Of a stretch of 64,000 bases of DNA, positions 24,626 through 39,092 are shown in pieces. The notes under the pieces are model-generated. The model did not search any database. It was given only the letters and a program-made list of their open reading frames with translations, and was not told where the DNA came from. The position numbers and the translations under genes were made by a program. How positions within the stretch are numbered: position 1 is the first letter of the stretch; each line of letters starts with the position of its first letter. The DNA lies in the NCBI RefSeq assembly GCF_051401765.1, contig NW_027480570.1, positions 372,001 to 436,000 of the forward strand, written 5' to 3'. This stretch comes from Calliopsis andreniformis. Its lineage: Eukaryota; Arthropoda; Insecta; Hymenoptera; Andrenidae.

Positions 24626-25245
24626 TGAGGATTGAGGATTGAGGATTGAAGATTGAGGATTGAGGCTTGAGGATTGAGGATTGAGGATTGAAGATTGAGT
24701 ATTGAAGATTGAGGATTGAGGATTGAGGATTGAGGATTGAGGATTCAGTGTTGGACAATGAGGATTGATGGTTGAAGATTGAGGGTGTGGGATTGAGGAT
24801 TGAGGAATGAGTATTGAAGATTGAGGATTGATGATTGAGGATTGAGCATTGAGGATTGAAGATTGAGGATTGGGTATTGAGGATTGAGTGTTGAGGATTG
24901 AAGATTGAGTATTGAGGATTGAAGAATGAGGATTGAGGATTGAAGATTGAGGATTGGGTATTGAGGATTGAAGAATGAGGATTGAGGATTGAGGCTTGAG
25001 GATTGAGGACTGAGGATTGAAGATTGAGGATTGGGTATTGAGGATTGAAGAATGAGGATTGAGGATTGAGGATTGAGGGTTGAGGATTGAAGATTGAGCA
25101 TTGAGGATTGAAGATTGAGGATTGAGGGTTGCGGATTGAGTATTGAGAATTGAAGATTGAGTATTGAGGATTGAAGATTGAGGATTGAGTATTGAGGATT
25201 GAAGATTGAATATTGAGGACTGAGGATTGAGGGTTGTGGATTGAG
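24625..25245. repeat. Segment of block B copy 1 replaced in copy 2
   Basis: At 24,625/49,759 the two B copies diverge. Copy 1 continues for about 620 bp, including the CAGTGTTGGACAAT marker at 24,746. Copy 2 has about 170 bp resembling 25,774-25,930, and the copies then rejoin before the GTTTGATGTCAGAGG passage (25,270 and 49,949). The net difference is 455 bp, exactly 65 heptamers. Confidence 0.75.
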
Positions 25246-26379
25246 GACGAGGACTGAGGGTTGAATATTGATGTTTGATGTCAGAGGATTAAGGATTGAG
25301 GATTGAGAATTGAGGATTGAAGATTGAGGATTGAAGATTGAGGAATGGGTATTGAGGATTGAAGAATGAGGATTGAGGATTGAGGATTGAGGATTGAGGA
25401 TTGCAGATTGAGTATTGAGGATTGAAGATTGAGGATTCAGGATTGAGGATTGAGGATTGAGGATTGAGGATTGAGGATTGTGGATTGAAGATTGGGTATT
25501 GAGGATTGAAGATTGAGGATTGAGGATTGAGGATTGAGGATTGAGGATTGAGCATTGAAGATTGAGGATTGGGGATTGAGGATTGACGATTGAGGACTGA
25601 GTATTGGGTACTGAAGATTGAGGAATGGGTATTGAGGATTGAAGAATGAGGATTGAGGATTGAGGATTGAGGATTGAGTATTGCAGATTGAGTATTGAGG
25701 ATTGAAGATTGAGGATTCAGGATTGAGGATTGAGGATTGAAGATTGAGTATTGAGGATTGAAGATTGAGGATTGAGTATTGAGTGTTGAGGATTGAGGAT
25801 TGAGGTTTGAAGATAGAGGATTGAGGATTGAGGATTGAGGATTGAAGATTAAGGATTGAGGATTGAAGATTAAGGATTGAAGATTGAATATTGTAGATTG
25901 AATATTGAGGACTGAGGATTGAGGTTTGTGGATTGAGGACGAGGACTGAGGGTTGAATATTGATGTTTGAGGTCTGAGGATTAAGGATTGAGGATTGAGA
26001 ATTGAGGATAGAGGATTGAGGGTTGAAGATTGAGGATTGGGTATTGAGGATTGAAGAATGAGGATTGAGGATTGAGGATTGAGGATTGAGGATTGAAGAT
26101 TGAGTATTGAGGATTGAAGATTGAGGATTGAGGATTGAGGATTGAGGATTGAGGATTGAGTACTGAGGATTGAGGATTGAGGATTGAGGATCGAAGATTG
26201 AGAATTGAAGATTGAGTATTGAGGACTGAAGATTGACGATTGAGGATTGAAGAATGAGGATTGAGGATTGAGGATTGTGGATTGAGGATTGAAGATTGAG
26301 TATTGGGGATTGAATATTGAGGATTGAGGATTGAGGATTGAGAATGAGGGCTGAGGGTTGAGGATTGAGGTTTGAGTAT

Positions 26380-26405
26380 AGAATCCTGAGAATTCAGGAT
26401 ATTCT
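26380..26405. repeat. 26-bp inverted-repeat island, T class (B copy 1)
   Basis: It is the only 26-bp island inside block B copy 1. Its flanks match the T class of block A, so this part of B is A-derived. Confidence 0.9.
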
Positions 26406-28567
26406 ATTGAGCATTGAGAATTTAGGATTGATGGTTGAGGACTGAGGATTGAGGATTGAGGATTGAGGATTGAGGATTGAGTATTGAGGATTGAAGATTG
26501 AGTTTTGAGGATTGAAGATTGGTGATTGAGGATTGAGGATTGAGGATTGAGTATTGAGGATTGACGCTTGAGGATTGACGATTGAGCATAGAGGATTGAA
26601 GATTGAGGACTGGCGATTGAGGATTGAATATTGAGGATTAAGGACTGAGGATTGAGGATTGAGGATCTAGGATTGGAGATTGATTTTTGGGGATAGAAGA
26701 TTGAGGATTGAGGATTGAGTATTGCTAATTGAGAATTGAGGATGAGGACTGAGGATTGAGCATTGAGGTTTGAGGACTGAGGGCTGAGGATTGAGGATTG
26801 AGGATTGATGATTGAGGATTGAGGATTGAGGATTGGGTATTGAGGATTGAGCATTGAGGTTTGAGGACTGAGGGCTGAGGATTGAGGATTGGGGATTGAG
26901 GTTTGAGGATGAGGGCTGAGGGTTGAGGATTGAGGTTTGAGGACTGAGGACTGAGGATTGAGGATTGAGGATTGAGGATTGAGGATTGAGGATTGAAGGT
27001 TGAGGATTGGGTATTAAGGATTGAAGAATGAGGATTGGGTATTGAGGATTGAAGGATGAGGATTGAGGATTGAGGATTGAGGATTGAGGATTGAAGATTG
27101 AGTACTGAGGATTGAAGATTGAGGGTTGAGGATTGAGTACTGAGGATTGAGTATTGAGGACTGAGGATTGAAGATTGAGAATTGAAGATTGAGTATTGAG
27201 GACTGAATATTGACGATTGTGGATTGAAGATTGAGGATTGAGGATTGAGGATTGAGGATTGAGGATTCAGTGTTGGACAATGAGGATTGATGGTTGAAGA
27301 TTGAGGATTGGGGATTGAGGATTGAGGAATGAGTATTGAAGATTGAGGATTGATGATTGAGGATTGAGGATTGAGGATTGAAGATTGAGGATTGGGTATT
27401 GAGGATTGAAGAATTAGGATTGAGAATTGAGGATAGAGGATTGAGGATTGAGGGTTGAAGATTGAGGATTGGGTATCGAGGGTTGAAGAATGAGGATTGA
27501 GGATTGAAGATTGAGGATTGGGTATTGAGGATTGAAAAATGAGGATTGGGGATTGAGGATTGAGGATTGAGGATTGAGGATTGAAGATTGAGGATTGGGT
27601 ATTGAGGATTGGAGAATGAGGATTGAGGATTGAGGATTGAGGATTGAGGATTGAAGATTGAGTATTGAGGACTGAAGATTGAGGATTGAGGATTGAAGAT
27701 TGAATATTGAGGATTGAAGATTGAGGATTCAGGATTGAGGAATGAGTATTGGTGATTGAGGGTTGATGATTGAGGATTGAGCATTGAGGATTGGGGATTG
27801 AGGATTGAGCATTGAGGTTTGTGGACTGAGGGCTGAGGATTGAGGATTGAGGATTGATGATTGAGGATTGAGGATTGAGGATTGGGTATTGAGGATTGAG
27901 CATTGAGGTTTGAGGACTGAGGGCTGAGGTTTGAGGATTGAGGATTGAGGATTGACGATGAGGGCTGAGGGTTGAGGATTGAGGTTTGAGGACTGAGGAC
28001 TGAGGATTGAGGATTGAGGATTGAGGATTGAGGATTGAGGACTGAAGATTGAGGATTGGGTATTGAGGATTGAAGAATGAGGATTGAGGATTTAGGATTG
28101 AGGATTGAGGATTGAGGATTGAAGATTGAGGATTGGGTATTGAGGATTGAAGAATGAGGATTGAGGATTGAGGATTGAGGATTGAGGATTGAAGATTGAG
28201 TATTGAGGATTGAAGATTGAGGGTTGACGATTGAGTACTGAGGATTGAGCATTGAGGACTGAGGATTGAACATTGAGAATTGAAGATTGAGTATTGAGGA
28301 CTGAATATTGACGATTGAGGATTGAAGATTGAGGATTGAGGATTGAGGATTGAGGATTGAGGATTCAGTGTTGGACAATGAGGATTGATGGTTGAAGATT
28401 GAGGATTGGGGATTGAGGATTGAGGAGTGAGTATTGAAGATTGAGGATTGATGATTGAGGATTGAGGATTGAGGATTGAAGATTGAGGATTGGGTATTGA
28501 GGATTGAAGAATTAGGATTGAGAATTGAGGATTGAGGATAGAGGATTGAGGGTTGACGATTGAGGAT

Positions 28568-28992
28568 TGGGTATTGAGTGTTGAGGATTGAGGATTGAGG
28601 TGTGAAGATAGAGGAGTGAGGATTGAGGGTTGAGGATTGAGGATTGAGGATTGAGGATTGAATATTGATGATTGAATATTGAGGACTGAGGATTAAGGTT
28701 TGTGGATTGAGGACGAGGACTGAGGGTTGAATATTGATGTTTGAGGTCTGAGGATTAAGGATTGAGGATTGAGAATTTAGGATTGAGGATTGAGGATTGA
28801 AGATTGAGGATTGGGTATTGAGGATTGAAGAATGAGGATTGGGGATTGAGGATTGACGATTGAGTATTGAGTATTGAGGATTGAAGATTGAGTACTGATG
28901 ATTGAAGATTGAGGATTGAGGATTGAGGGTTGAGTATTAAGGACGAGGACTGACGGTTGAGGAGTGAGGTTTGAGGATTGAGGATTGAGGAT
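28568..28992. repeat. 425-bp segment of block B copy 1 absent from copy 2
   Basis: In copy 2, GATTGAGGATTG at about 53,240 runs directly into GAGGACTGAGGCTTGAGG. In copy 1 the same two words are separated by 425 bp. The offset between the copies falls from 24,679 to 24,254 here. The missing piece includes the GATGTTTGAG marker at 28,736. Confidence 0.8.
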
Positions 28993-30469
28993 TGAGGACT
29001 GAGGCTTGAGGATGGACGATTGAGCATAGAGGATTGAAGATTCAGGACTGGCGATTGAGGATTGAAGATTGAGGATTAAGGACTGAGGATTGGGGATTGA
29101 GGATCTAGGATTGGAGATTGATTTTTGGGGATTGAAGATTGAGGATTGAGGATTGAGGATTGCTAATTGAGAATTGAGGATGAGGACTGAGGGTTGAGGA
29201 TTGAGGTTTGAGGAACGAGGATTGAGGGTTGAGGATTAAGGACTGAGGATTGACGATTGAGTATTGAATATTGAGGATTTATGACTGAGGATTGAGGATT
29301 GAGGATTGACGATTGAGGATTGAGGATTGAGGATTGAGGATTGAGTATTCAGTGTTGGACAATGAGGATTGATGGTTGAAGATTGAGGATTGGGGATTGA
29401 GGATTGAGGAATGAGTATTGAAGATTGAGGATTGATGATTGAGGATTGAGGATTGAGGATTGAAGATTGAGGATTGGGTATTGAGGATTGAAGAATTGGG
29501 ATTGAGAATTGACGATTGAGGATAGAGGATTGAGGGTTGAAGATTGAGGATTGAGGATTGAGGATTGAGGATTGAGGTTTGAAGATTGAGGATTGAGGAT
29601 TGATGGTTGAGTATTGAGGATTGAGGATTGAAGATTGCATATTGATGATTGAATATTGAGGACTGAGGATTGAAGGTTGTGGATTGAGGACGAGGAATGA
29701 GGGTTGAATATTGATGTTTGAGGTCTGAGGATTAAGGATTGAGGATTGAGAATTGAGGATTGAGGATTGAGCATTGAATATTGAGGAATGGGTATTGAGG
29801 TTTGAAGAATGAGGATTGATGATTGAGGTTTGAGGATTGAGGATTGCAGATTGAGTATTGAGGATTGAAGATTGAGGATTGGGGATTGAGGATTGAAGAT
29901 TGAGGATTGAGGATTGAGGATTGAGGATTGAGGATTGAAGGTTGAGTATTGAGGATTGAAGATTGAGGATTGAGGATTGAGTACTGAGGATTGAGGATTG
30001 AGGACTGAGGATTGAAGATTGAGAATTGAAGATTGAGTATTGAGGACTGAATACTGACGATTGAGTATTGAAGATTGAGGATTGAGGATTGAGGATTGAG
30101 GATTGAGTATTCAGTGTTGGACAATGAGGATTGATGGTTGAAGATTGAGGATTGGGGATTGTGGATTGAGGAATGAGTATTGAAGATTGAGGATTGATGA
30201 TTGAGGATTGAGGATTGAGGATTGAAGATTGAGGATTGGGTATTGAGGATTGAAGAATTGGGATTGAGAATTGACGATTGAGGATAGAGGATTGAGGGTT
30301 GAAGATTGAGGATTGGGTATAGAGGATTGAAGAATGAGGATTGAGGATTGAGGATTGAGGATTGAGGATTGAAGATTGAGTATTGAGGATTGAAGGTTGA
30401 GGATTGAGGATTGAGGATTGAGGATTGAGGATTGAGGATTGAGGATTGAAGATTTAGTATTGAGGATTG

Positions 30470-31021
30470 AATAATGAGGATTGAGGATTCAGGATTGAGG
30501 ATTGAGGGTTGTGGATTGAGGACGAGGACTGAGGGTTGAATATTGATGTTTGAGGTCTGAGGATTAAGGATTGAGGATTGAGAATTGAGATTTGAGGATT
30601 GAGGATTGAAGATTGAGGATTGGGTATTGAGGATTGAGGAATGAGGATTGAGGTTTGACTTTTGAGGATTGAGGATTGCAGATGGAGTATTGAGGATTGA
30701 AGATTGAGGATTGAGAATTGAGGATTGAAGATTGAGGATTGAGGATTGAGGATTGAGGATTGAGGATTGAAGATTGAGTATTGAGGATTGAAGATTGAGT
30801 ATTGAGGATTGAGTACTGAGGATTGAGGATTGAGGATTGAGGATCGAAGATTGAGAATTGAAGATTGAGTATTGAGGACTGAAGATTGACGATTGAGGAT
30901 TGAAGATTGAGGATTGAGGATTGAGGATTGAGGATTGAGCATTGAAGAGTGAGGATTGGGGATTGAGGATTGACGACTGAGGATTGAGTATTGAGGATTG
31001 AAGATTGAGTATTGATGATTG
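30470..31021. repeat. 552-bp segment of block B copy 1 absent from copy 2
   Basis: After GATTTAGTATTGAGG (30,451 and 54,705) copy 2 jumps to GAAGATTGAGCATTAAGG, which copy 1 reaches only 552 bp later. The offset falls from 24,254 to 23,702. The third B copy, at 61,604-64,000, keeps the segment (about 62,374-62,925). Absence is therefore the derived state in copy 2. Confidence 0.8.
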
Positions 31022-34000
31022 AAGATTGAGCATTAAGGATTGAGGGTTGAGGATTGAGGACGAGGACTGACGGTTGAGGAATGAGGTTTGAGGATTGAGG
31101 GTTGAGGATAGAGGATTCAGGATTGAGTATTGAGCATTGAAGGTTGAGGGTTGTGGATGGAGGATTGTGGATTGAGGATTGAATATTGAAGATTGAGGAT
31201 TGAGGATTGAGGATTGAGGATTGAGGATTGAAGATTGAGTATTGAGGATTGAAGATTGAGGATTGAGTATTGACGATTGAGGATTGAGGTTTGAAGATTG
31301 AGGATTGAGGATTGATGCTTGAGGATTGAGGATTGAGGATTGAAGATTGCATATTGATCATTGAATATTGAGGACTGAGGATTGAAGGTTGTGGATAGAG
31401 GACGAGGACTGAAGGTTGAATATTGATGTTTGAGGTCTGAGGATTAAGGATTGAGGATTGAGAATTGAGGATTGAGGATTGAGGATTGAAGATTGAGGAT
31501 TGGGTATTGAGGTTTGAAGAATGAGGATTGATGACTGAGTTTTGAGGATTGAGGGTTGCAGATTGAGTACTGAGGATTGAAGATTGAGGATTGAGGATTG
31601 AGGATTGAAGATTGAGGATTGAGGATTGAGGATTGAGGATTGAGGATTGAAGATTGAGTATTGAGGATTGAAGATTGAGGATTGAGGATTGAGTACTGAG
31701 GATTGAGGATTGAGGACTGAGGATTGAAGATTGAGAATTGAAGATTGAGTATTGAGCACTGAACATTGACGATTGAGTATTGAAGATTGAGGATTGAGGA
31801 TTGAGGATTGAGGATTGAGTATTCAGTGTTGGACAATGAGGATTGATGGTTGAAGATTGAGGATTGGGGATTGAGTATTGAAGATTGAGGATTGATGATT
31901 GAGGATTGAGGATTGAGGATTGAAGATTGAGGATTGGGTATTGAGGATTGAAGAATTAGGATTGAGAATTGAGGATTGAGGATAGAGGATTGAGGGTTGA
32001 AGATTGAGGATTGGGTATTGAGGATTGAAGAATGAGGATTGAGGATTGAGGATTGAGGATTGAGGATTGAAGATTGAGTATTGAGGATTGAAGATTGAGG
32101 ATTGAGGATTGAGGATTGAGGATGGAGGATTGAGTACTGAGGATTGAGGATTGAGGATTGAGGATCGAAGATTGAGAATTGAAGATTGAGTATTGAGGTC
32201 TGAAGATTGACGATTGAGGATTGAAGATTGAGGATTGAGGATTGAGGATTGAGGATTGAGCATTGAAGAGTGAGGATTGGGTATTGAGGATTGACGACTG
32301 AGGATTGAGTATTGAGGATTGAAGATTGAGGATTGAGGATTGAGGATTGAGGATTGAAGATTGAATATTGAGGGTTGAAGATTGAGGATTGAGTATTGAG
32401 TGTTGAGGATTGAGGATTGAGGTTTGAAGATAGAGGATTGAGGATTGAGGATTGAGGATTGAGGATTGAGGATTGAGGATTGAATATTGATGATTGAATA
32501 TTGAGGACTGAGGATTAAGGTTTGTGGATTGAGGACGAGGACTGAGGGTTGAATATTGAGGTTTGAGGTCTGAGGATTAAGGATTGAGGATTGAGAATTT
32601 AGGATTGAGGATTGAGGATTGAAGATTGAGGTTTGGGTATTGAGGATTGAAGAATGAGGATTGGGGATTGAGGATTGACGATTGAGTATTGAGTATTGAG
32701 GATTGAAGATTGAGTACTGATGATTGAAGATTGAGGATTGAGGATTGAGGGTTGAGTATTAAGGACGAGGACTGACGGTTGAGGATTGAGGTTTGAGGAT
32801 TGAGGATTGAGGATTGAGGACTGAGGCTTGAGGATGGACGATTGAGCATAGAGGATTGAAGATTCAGGACTGGCGATTGAGGATTGAAGATTGAGGATTA
32901 AGGACTGAGGATTGGGGATTGAGGATCTAGGATTGGAGATTGATTTTTGGGGATTGAAGATTGAGGATTGAGGATTGAGAATTGCTAATTGAGAATTGAG
33001 GATGAGGACTGAGGGTTGAGGATTGAGGTTTGAGGAACGAGGATTGAGGATTGAGGATTAAGGACTGAGGATTGACGATTGAGTATTGAATATTGAGGAT
33101 TTATGGCTGAGGATTGAGGATTGAGGATTGAGGATTGAGGATTGAGGATTGAGGATTGAGGATTGAGGATTGAGGATTGAGGATTGAGGATTGAGGGTTG
33201 AGGATTGAGGACGAGGACTGGCGGTTGAGGAATGAGGTTTGAGGATTGAGGGTTGTGGATTGAGGACGAGGACTGAGGGTTGAATATTGATTTTTGATGC
33301 CTGAGGATTGAGGATTGAGGATTGAGAATTGATGATTGAGGACTGTGGGTTGAAGATTGAGGATTGGGTATTGAGGATTGAAGAATGACGATTGGGGATT
33401 GAGGATTGAGGATTGAGGATTGAAGATTGAGTATTGAGGATTGAAGATTGAGGATTGAGGATTGAGGATTGAGGATTGAGGATTGAGGATTGAAGATTGA
33501 GTATTGAGGATTGAAGATTGAGGATTGAGTATTGAGTGTTGAGGATAGAGGATTGAGGTTTGAAGATAGAGGATTGAGGATTGAGGATTGAGGATTGAGG
33601 ATTGAGGATTGAGCATGAGGGCTGAGGGTTGAGGATTGAGGTTTGATGACTGAGGACTGAGGATTGAGGATTGAGGATTGAGGATTGAGGATTGAGGATT
33701 GAAGATTGAGGATTGGGTATTGAGGATTGAAGAATGAGGATTGAGGATTGAGGATTGAGGATTGAGGATTGAGGATTGAGGATTGAAGATTGAGGATTGA
33801 GTATTGAGGATTGAAGAATGAGGATTGCGGATTGAGGATTGAGGATATAGGATTGAAGATTGAGTATTGAGGATTGAAGATTGAGGGTTCAGGAATGAGT
33901 ACTGAGGATTGAGTATTGAGGACTGAGGATTGAAGATTGAGAATTGAAGATTGAGTATTGAGGACTGAATATTGACGATTGAGGATTGAAGATTGAGTAT

Positions 34001-35459
34001 TGAGGTTTGAGGATAGAGGATTGAGGATTCAGTGTTGGACAATGAGGATTGATGGTTGAAGATTGAGTATTGGGGATTGAGGATTGAGGAATGAGTATTG
34101 AAGATTGAGGATTGATGATTGAGGATTGAGGATTGAGGATTGAAGATTGAGGATTGGGTATTGAGGATTGAAGAATTAGGATTGAGAGTTGAGGATTGAG
34201 AATAGAGGATTCAGGGTTGAAGATTGAGGATTGGGTATTGAGGATTGAAGAATGAGGATTGAGGATTGAAGATTGAGGATTGGGTATTGAGGATTGAAGA
34301 ATGAGGATTGAGGATGAGGATTGAGGATTGAGGATTGAGGATTGAAAGATTGAGGATTGGGTATTGAGGATTGAAGGATGAGGATTGAGGATTGAGGATT
34401 GAGGATTGAGTATTGAAGATTGAGTATTGAGGATTGAAGATTGAGTGTTGAGGAATGAGGACTGAGTATTGAGGATTGAAGATTGAGTATTGAGGATTGA
34501 AGATTGAGGATTGAGTATTGAGGATTGAAGATTGAATATTGAGGACTGAGGATTGAGGGTTGTGGATTGAGAACGAGGACTGAGGGTTGAATATTGATGT
34601 TTGAGGTCTGAGGATTAAGGATTGAGGAATAAGAATTGAGGATTGAGGATTGAGGATTGAAGATTGAGGAATGGGTATTGAGGACTGAAGAATGAGGATT
34701 GAGGATTGAGGATTGAGGATTGAGGATTGCAGATTGAGTATTGAGGATTGAAGATTGAGGATTCAGGATTGAGGATTGAGGATTGAGGATTGAGGATTGA
34801 GGATTGAGGATTGAAGATTGGGTATTGAGGATTGAAAATTGAGGATTGAGGATTGAGGATTGAGGATTGAGGATTGAGCATTGAAGATTGAGGATTGGGG
34901 ATTGAGGATTGAAGATTGAGTATTGATGATTGAATATTGAGGATTGATAATTGAGAATTGATGATTGAGGATTGAGGATTGAGGATTGAGTATTGAGGAT
35001 TGAAGGTTGAGGACTGAGGATTGATGATTGAGGATTGATGATTGAGGATTGAGGATTGAGGATTGAGGATTGAAGATTGAGTATTGAGGATTGAATATTG
35101 AGGATTAAGGATTGAGGATTGGGGATTGAGTATCTAGGATTGGAGATTGATTATTGGGTTTGAAGATTGAGGATTGAGGATTGAGGATTGCTAATTCAGA
35201 ATTGAGGATGAGGACTGAGGGTTGAGGACTGAGGTTTGAGGAGCGAGGATTGAGGATTGAGGATTGAGGACTGAGGATTGACGATTGAGTATTGAAGATA
35301 GAGGATTTATGACTGAGGATTGAGGATTGAGGATTGAGGATTGAGGATTGAGGATTGAGGATTGAGGATTGAAGATTGAGTATTGAGGATTGAATATTGA
35401 GGATTGAGGTTTGAGGATTGAGAATGGGGGCTGAGGGTTGAGGATTGAGGTTTGAGTAT

Positions 35460-35485
35460 AGAATCCTGAGAATTCAGGATATTCT
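35460..35485. repeat. 26-bp inverted-repeat island, C class (A copy 3)
   Basis: It is the exact counterpart of the island at 1,572 at offset 33,888. Confidence 0.9.
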
Positions 35486-38400
35486 ATCGAGCATTGAGAA
35501 TATAGGATTGATGGTTGAGGACTGAGGATTGAGAATTGAGAATTCAGGATTCAGGATCGAGGATTGAAGATTGAGGATTGGGTATTGAGGATTGAAGAAT
35601 GAGGATTGAGGATTGAGGATTGAGGATTGAGGATTGAGGATTGAAGATTGAGGATTGGGTATTGAGGATTGAAGAATGAGGATTGAGGGTTTAGGATTGA
35701 GGATTTAGGATTGAGTATTGAGCATTGAAGATTGAGGATTGGGTATTGAGGATTGAAGAATGAGGATTGAGGATTGAGGATTGAGGATAGAGGATTGAGG
35801 ATTGAAGATTGAGGATTGGCTATTGAGGATTGAAGAATGAGGATTGAGGGTTGAGGATAGAGTATTGAGGATTGAGTATTGAGTATTGAAGGTTGAGGAT
35901 TGTGGATTGAGGATTGAGGATTGAGGATTGAATATTGAAGATTGAGTATTGATCCCTGAGGATTGAGGATTGAGGATTGAGTATTGAGAATTGAGGATTG
36001 ATGGTTGAGTATTGAGGATTGAGGATTGAGTATTGAGTGTTAAAGATTGAGGATTGATGATTGAAGATTGAGGATTGGGGATTGAGGATTGAGGAATGAG
36101 TATTGAGGATTGAAGAGTGGTGATTGAGGATTGAGGATTGAGGATTGAGTATTGAGGATTGACGCTTGAGGATTGACGATTGAGCATAGAGGATTGAAGA
36201 TTGAGGACTGGCGATTGAGGATTGAATATTGAGGATTAAGGACTGAGGATTGAGGATTGAGGATCTAGGATTGGAGATTGATTTTTGGGGATAGAAGATT
36301 GAGGATTGAGGATTGAGGATTGCTAATTGAGAATTGAGGATGAGGACTGAGGATTGAGCATTGAGGTTTGAGGACTGAGGGCTGAGAATTGAGGATTGAG
36401 GATTGATGATTGAGGATTGAGGATTGAGGATTGGGTATTGAGGATTGAGCATTGAGGTTTGAGGACTGAGTTCTGAGGATTGAGGATTGGGGATTGAGGT
36501 TTGAGGATGAGGGCTGAGGGTTGAGGATTGAGGTTTGAGGACTGAGGACTGAGGATTGAGGATTGAGGATTGAGGATTGAGGATTGAGGATTGAAGATTG
36601 AGGATTGGGTATTGAGGATTGAAGAATGAGGATTGGGTATTGAGGATTGAAGAATGAGGATTGAGGATTGAGGATTGAGGATTGAGGATTGAAGATTGAG
36701 TACTGAGGATTGAAGATTGAGGGTTGAGGATTGAGTACTGAGGATTGAGTATTGAGGGCTGAGGATTGAAGATTGAGAATTGAAGATTGAGTATTGAGGA
36801 CTGAATATTGACGATTGTGGATTGAAGATTGAGGATTGAGGATTGAGGATTGAGGATTGAGGATTCAGTGTTGGACAATGAGGATTGATGGTTGAAGATT
36901 GAGGATTGGGGATTGAGGATTGAGGAATGAGTATTGAAGATTGAGGATTGATGATTGAGGATTGAGGATTGAGGATTGAAGATTGAGGATTGGGTATCGA
37001 GGGTTGAAGAATGAGGATTGAGTATTGAAGATTGAGGATTGGGTATTGAGGATTGAAAAATGAGGATTGGGGATTGAGGATTGAGGATTGAGGATTGAGG
37101 ATTGAAGATTGAGGATTGGGTATTGAGGATTGGAGAATGAGGATTGAGGATTGAGGATTGAGGATTGAGGATTGAAGATTGAGTATTGAGGACTGAAGAT
37201 TGAGGATTGAGGATTGAAGATTGAGTATTGAGGATTGAAGATTGAGGATTCAGGATTGAGGAATGAGTATTGATGATTGAGGATTGATGATTGAGGATTG
37301 AGCATTGAGGATTGGGGATTGAGGATTGAGCATTGAGGTTTGAGGACTGAGGTCTGAGGATTGAGGATTGGGGATTGATGATTGAGGATTGAGGATTGAG
37401 GATTGGGTATTGAGGATTGAGCATTGAGGTTTGAGGACTGAGGGCTGAGGTTTGAGGATTGAGGATTGAGGATTGACGATGAGGGCTGAGGGTTGAGGAT
37501 TGAGGTTTGAGGACTGAGGACTGAGGATTGAGGATTGAGGATTGAGGATTGAGGATTGAGGATTGAAGATTGAGGATTGGGTATTGAGGATTGAAGAATG
37601 AGGATTGAGGATTTAGGATTGAGGATTGAGGATTGAGGATTGAAGATTGAGGATTGGGTATTGAGGATTGAAGAATGAGGATTGAGGATTGAGGATTGAG
37701 GATTGAGGATTGAAGATTGAGTATTGAGGATTGAAGATTGAGGGTTGAGGATTGAGTACTGAGGATTGAGCATTGAGGACTGAGGATTGAACATTGAGAA
37801 TTGAAGATTGAGTATTGAGGACTGAATATTGACGATTGAGGATTGAAGATTGAGGATTGAGGATTGAGGATTGAGGATTGAGGATTCAGTGTTGGACAAT
37901 GAGGATTGATGGTTGAAGATTGAGGATTGGGGATTGAGGATTGAGGAGTGAGTATTGAAGATTGAGGATTGATGATTGAGGATTGAGGATTGAGGATTGA
38001 AGATTGAGGATTGGGTATTGAGGATTGAAGAATTAGGATTGAGAATTGAGGATTGAGGATAGAGGATTGAGGGTTGACGATTGAGGATTGGGTATTGAGT
38101 GTTGAGGATTGAGGATTGAGGTGTGAAGATAGAGGATTGAGGATTGAGGATTGAGGATTGAGGATTGAGGATTGAGGATTGAATATTGGTGATTGAATAT
38201 TGAGGACTGAGGATTAAGGTTTGTGGATTGAGGACGAGGACTGAGGGTTGAATATTGATGTTTGAGGTCTGAGGATTAAGGATTGAGGATTGAGAATTTA
38301 GGATTGAGGATTGAGGATTGAAGATTGAGGATTGGGTATTGAGGATTGGAGAATGAGGATTGGCGATTGAGGATTGACGATTGAGTATTGAGTATTGAGG

Positions 38401-38938
38401 ATTGAAGATTGAGTACTGATGATTGAAGATTGAGGATTGAGGATTGAGGGTTGAGTATTAAGGACGAGGACTGACGGTTGAGGAGTGAGGTTTGAGGATT
38501 GAGGATTGAGGATTGAGGACTGAGGCTTGAGGATGGACGATTGAGCATAGAGGATTGAAGATTCAGGACTGGCGATTGAGGATTGAAGATTGAGGATTAA
38601 GGACTGAGGATTGGGGATTGAGGATCTAGGATTGGAGATTGATTTTTGGGGATTGAAGATTGAGGATTGAGGATTGAGGATTGCTAATTCAGAATTGAGG
38701 ATGAGGACTGAGGGTTGAGGACTGAGGTTTGAGGAGCGAGGATTGAGGATTGAGGATTGAGGACTGAGGATTGACGATTGAGTATTGAAGATAGAGGATT
38801 TATGACTGAGGATTGAGGATTGAGGATTGAGGATTGAGGATTGAGGATTGAAGATTGAGTATTGGGGATTGAATATTGAGGATTGAGGATTGAGGATTGA
38901 GAATGAGGGCTGAGGGTTGAGGATTGAGGTTTGAGTAT

Positions 38939-38964
38939 AGAATCCTGAGAATTCAGGATATTCT
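38939..38964. repeat. 26-bp inverted-repeat island, T class (A copy 3)
   Basis: It is the exact counterpart of the island at 5,051 at offset 33,888. Confidence 0.9.
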
Positions 38965-39092
38965 ATTGAGCATTGAGAATTTAGGATTGATGGTTGAGGA
39001 CTGAGGATTGAGGATTGAGGATTGAGGATTGAGGATTGAGTATTGAGGATTGAAGATTGAGTATTGAGGATTGAAGATTGGTGATTGAGGAT

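Larger units (their letters stand above)
24000..33182. repeat. Higher-order block B, copy 1
   Basis: This block is repeated at 48,665-56,810. The offset drops from 25,134 to 24,679, 24,254, 23,702 and 23,688 from left to right, so the second copy has lost sequence at four places. It holds one T-class 26-bp island (26,380), CTAGG markers at 26,667, 29,105 and 32,927, and CAGTGTTGGACAAT markers at 24,746, 27,268, 28,366, 29,350, 30,112 and 31,824. The last three have the flank GAGTATT in place of GAGGATT, which marks B-type copies. The interval 29,700-32,096 occurs a third time at 61,604-64,000. Confidence 0.83.
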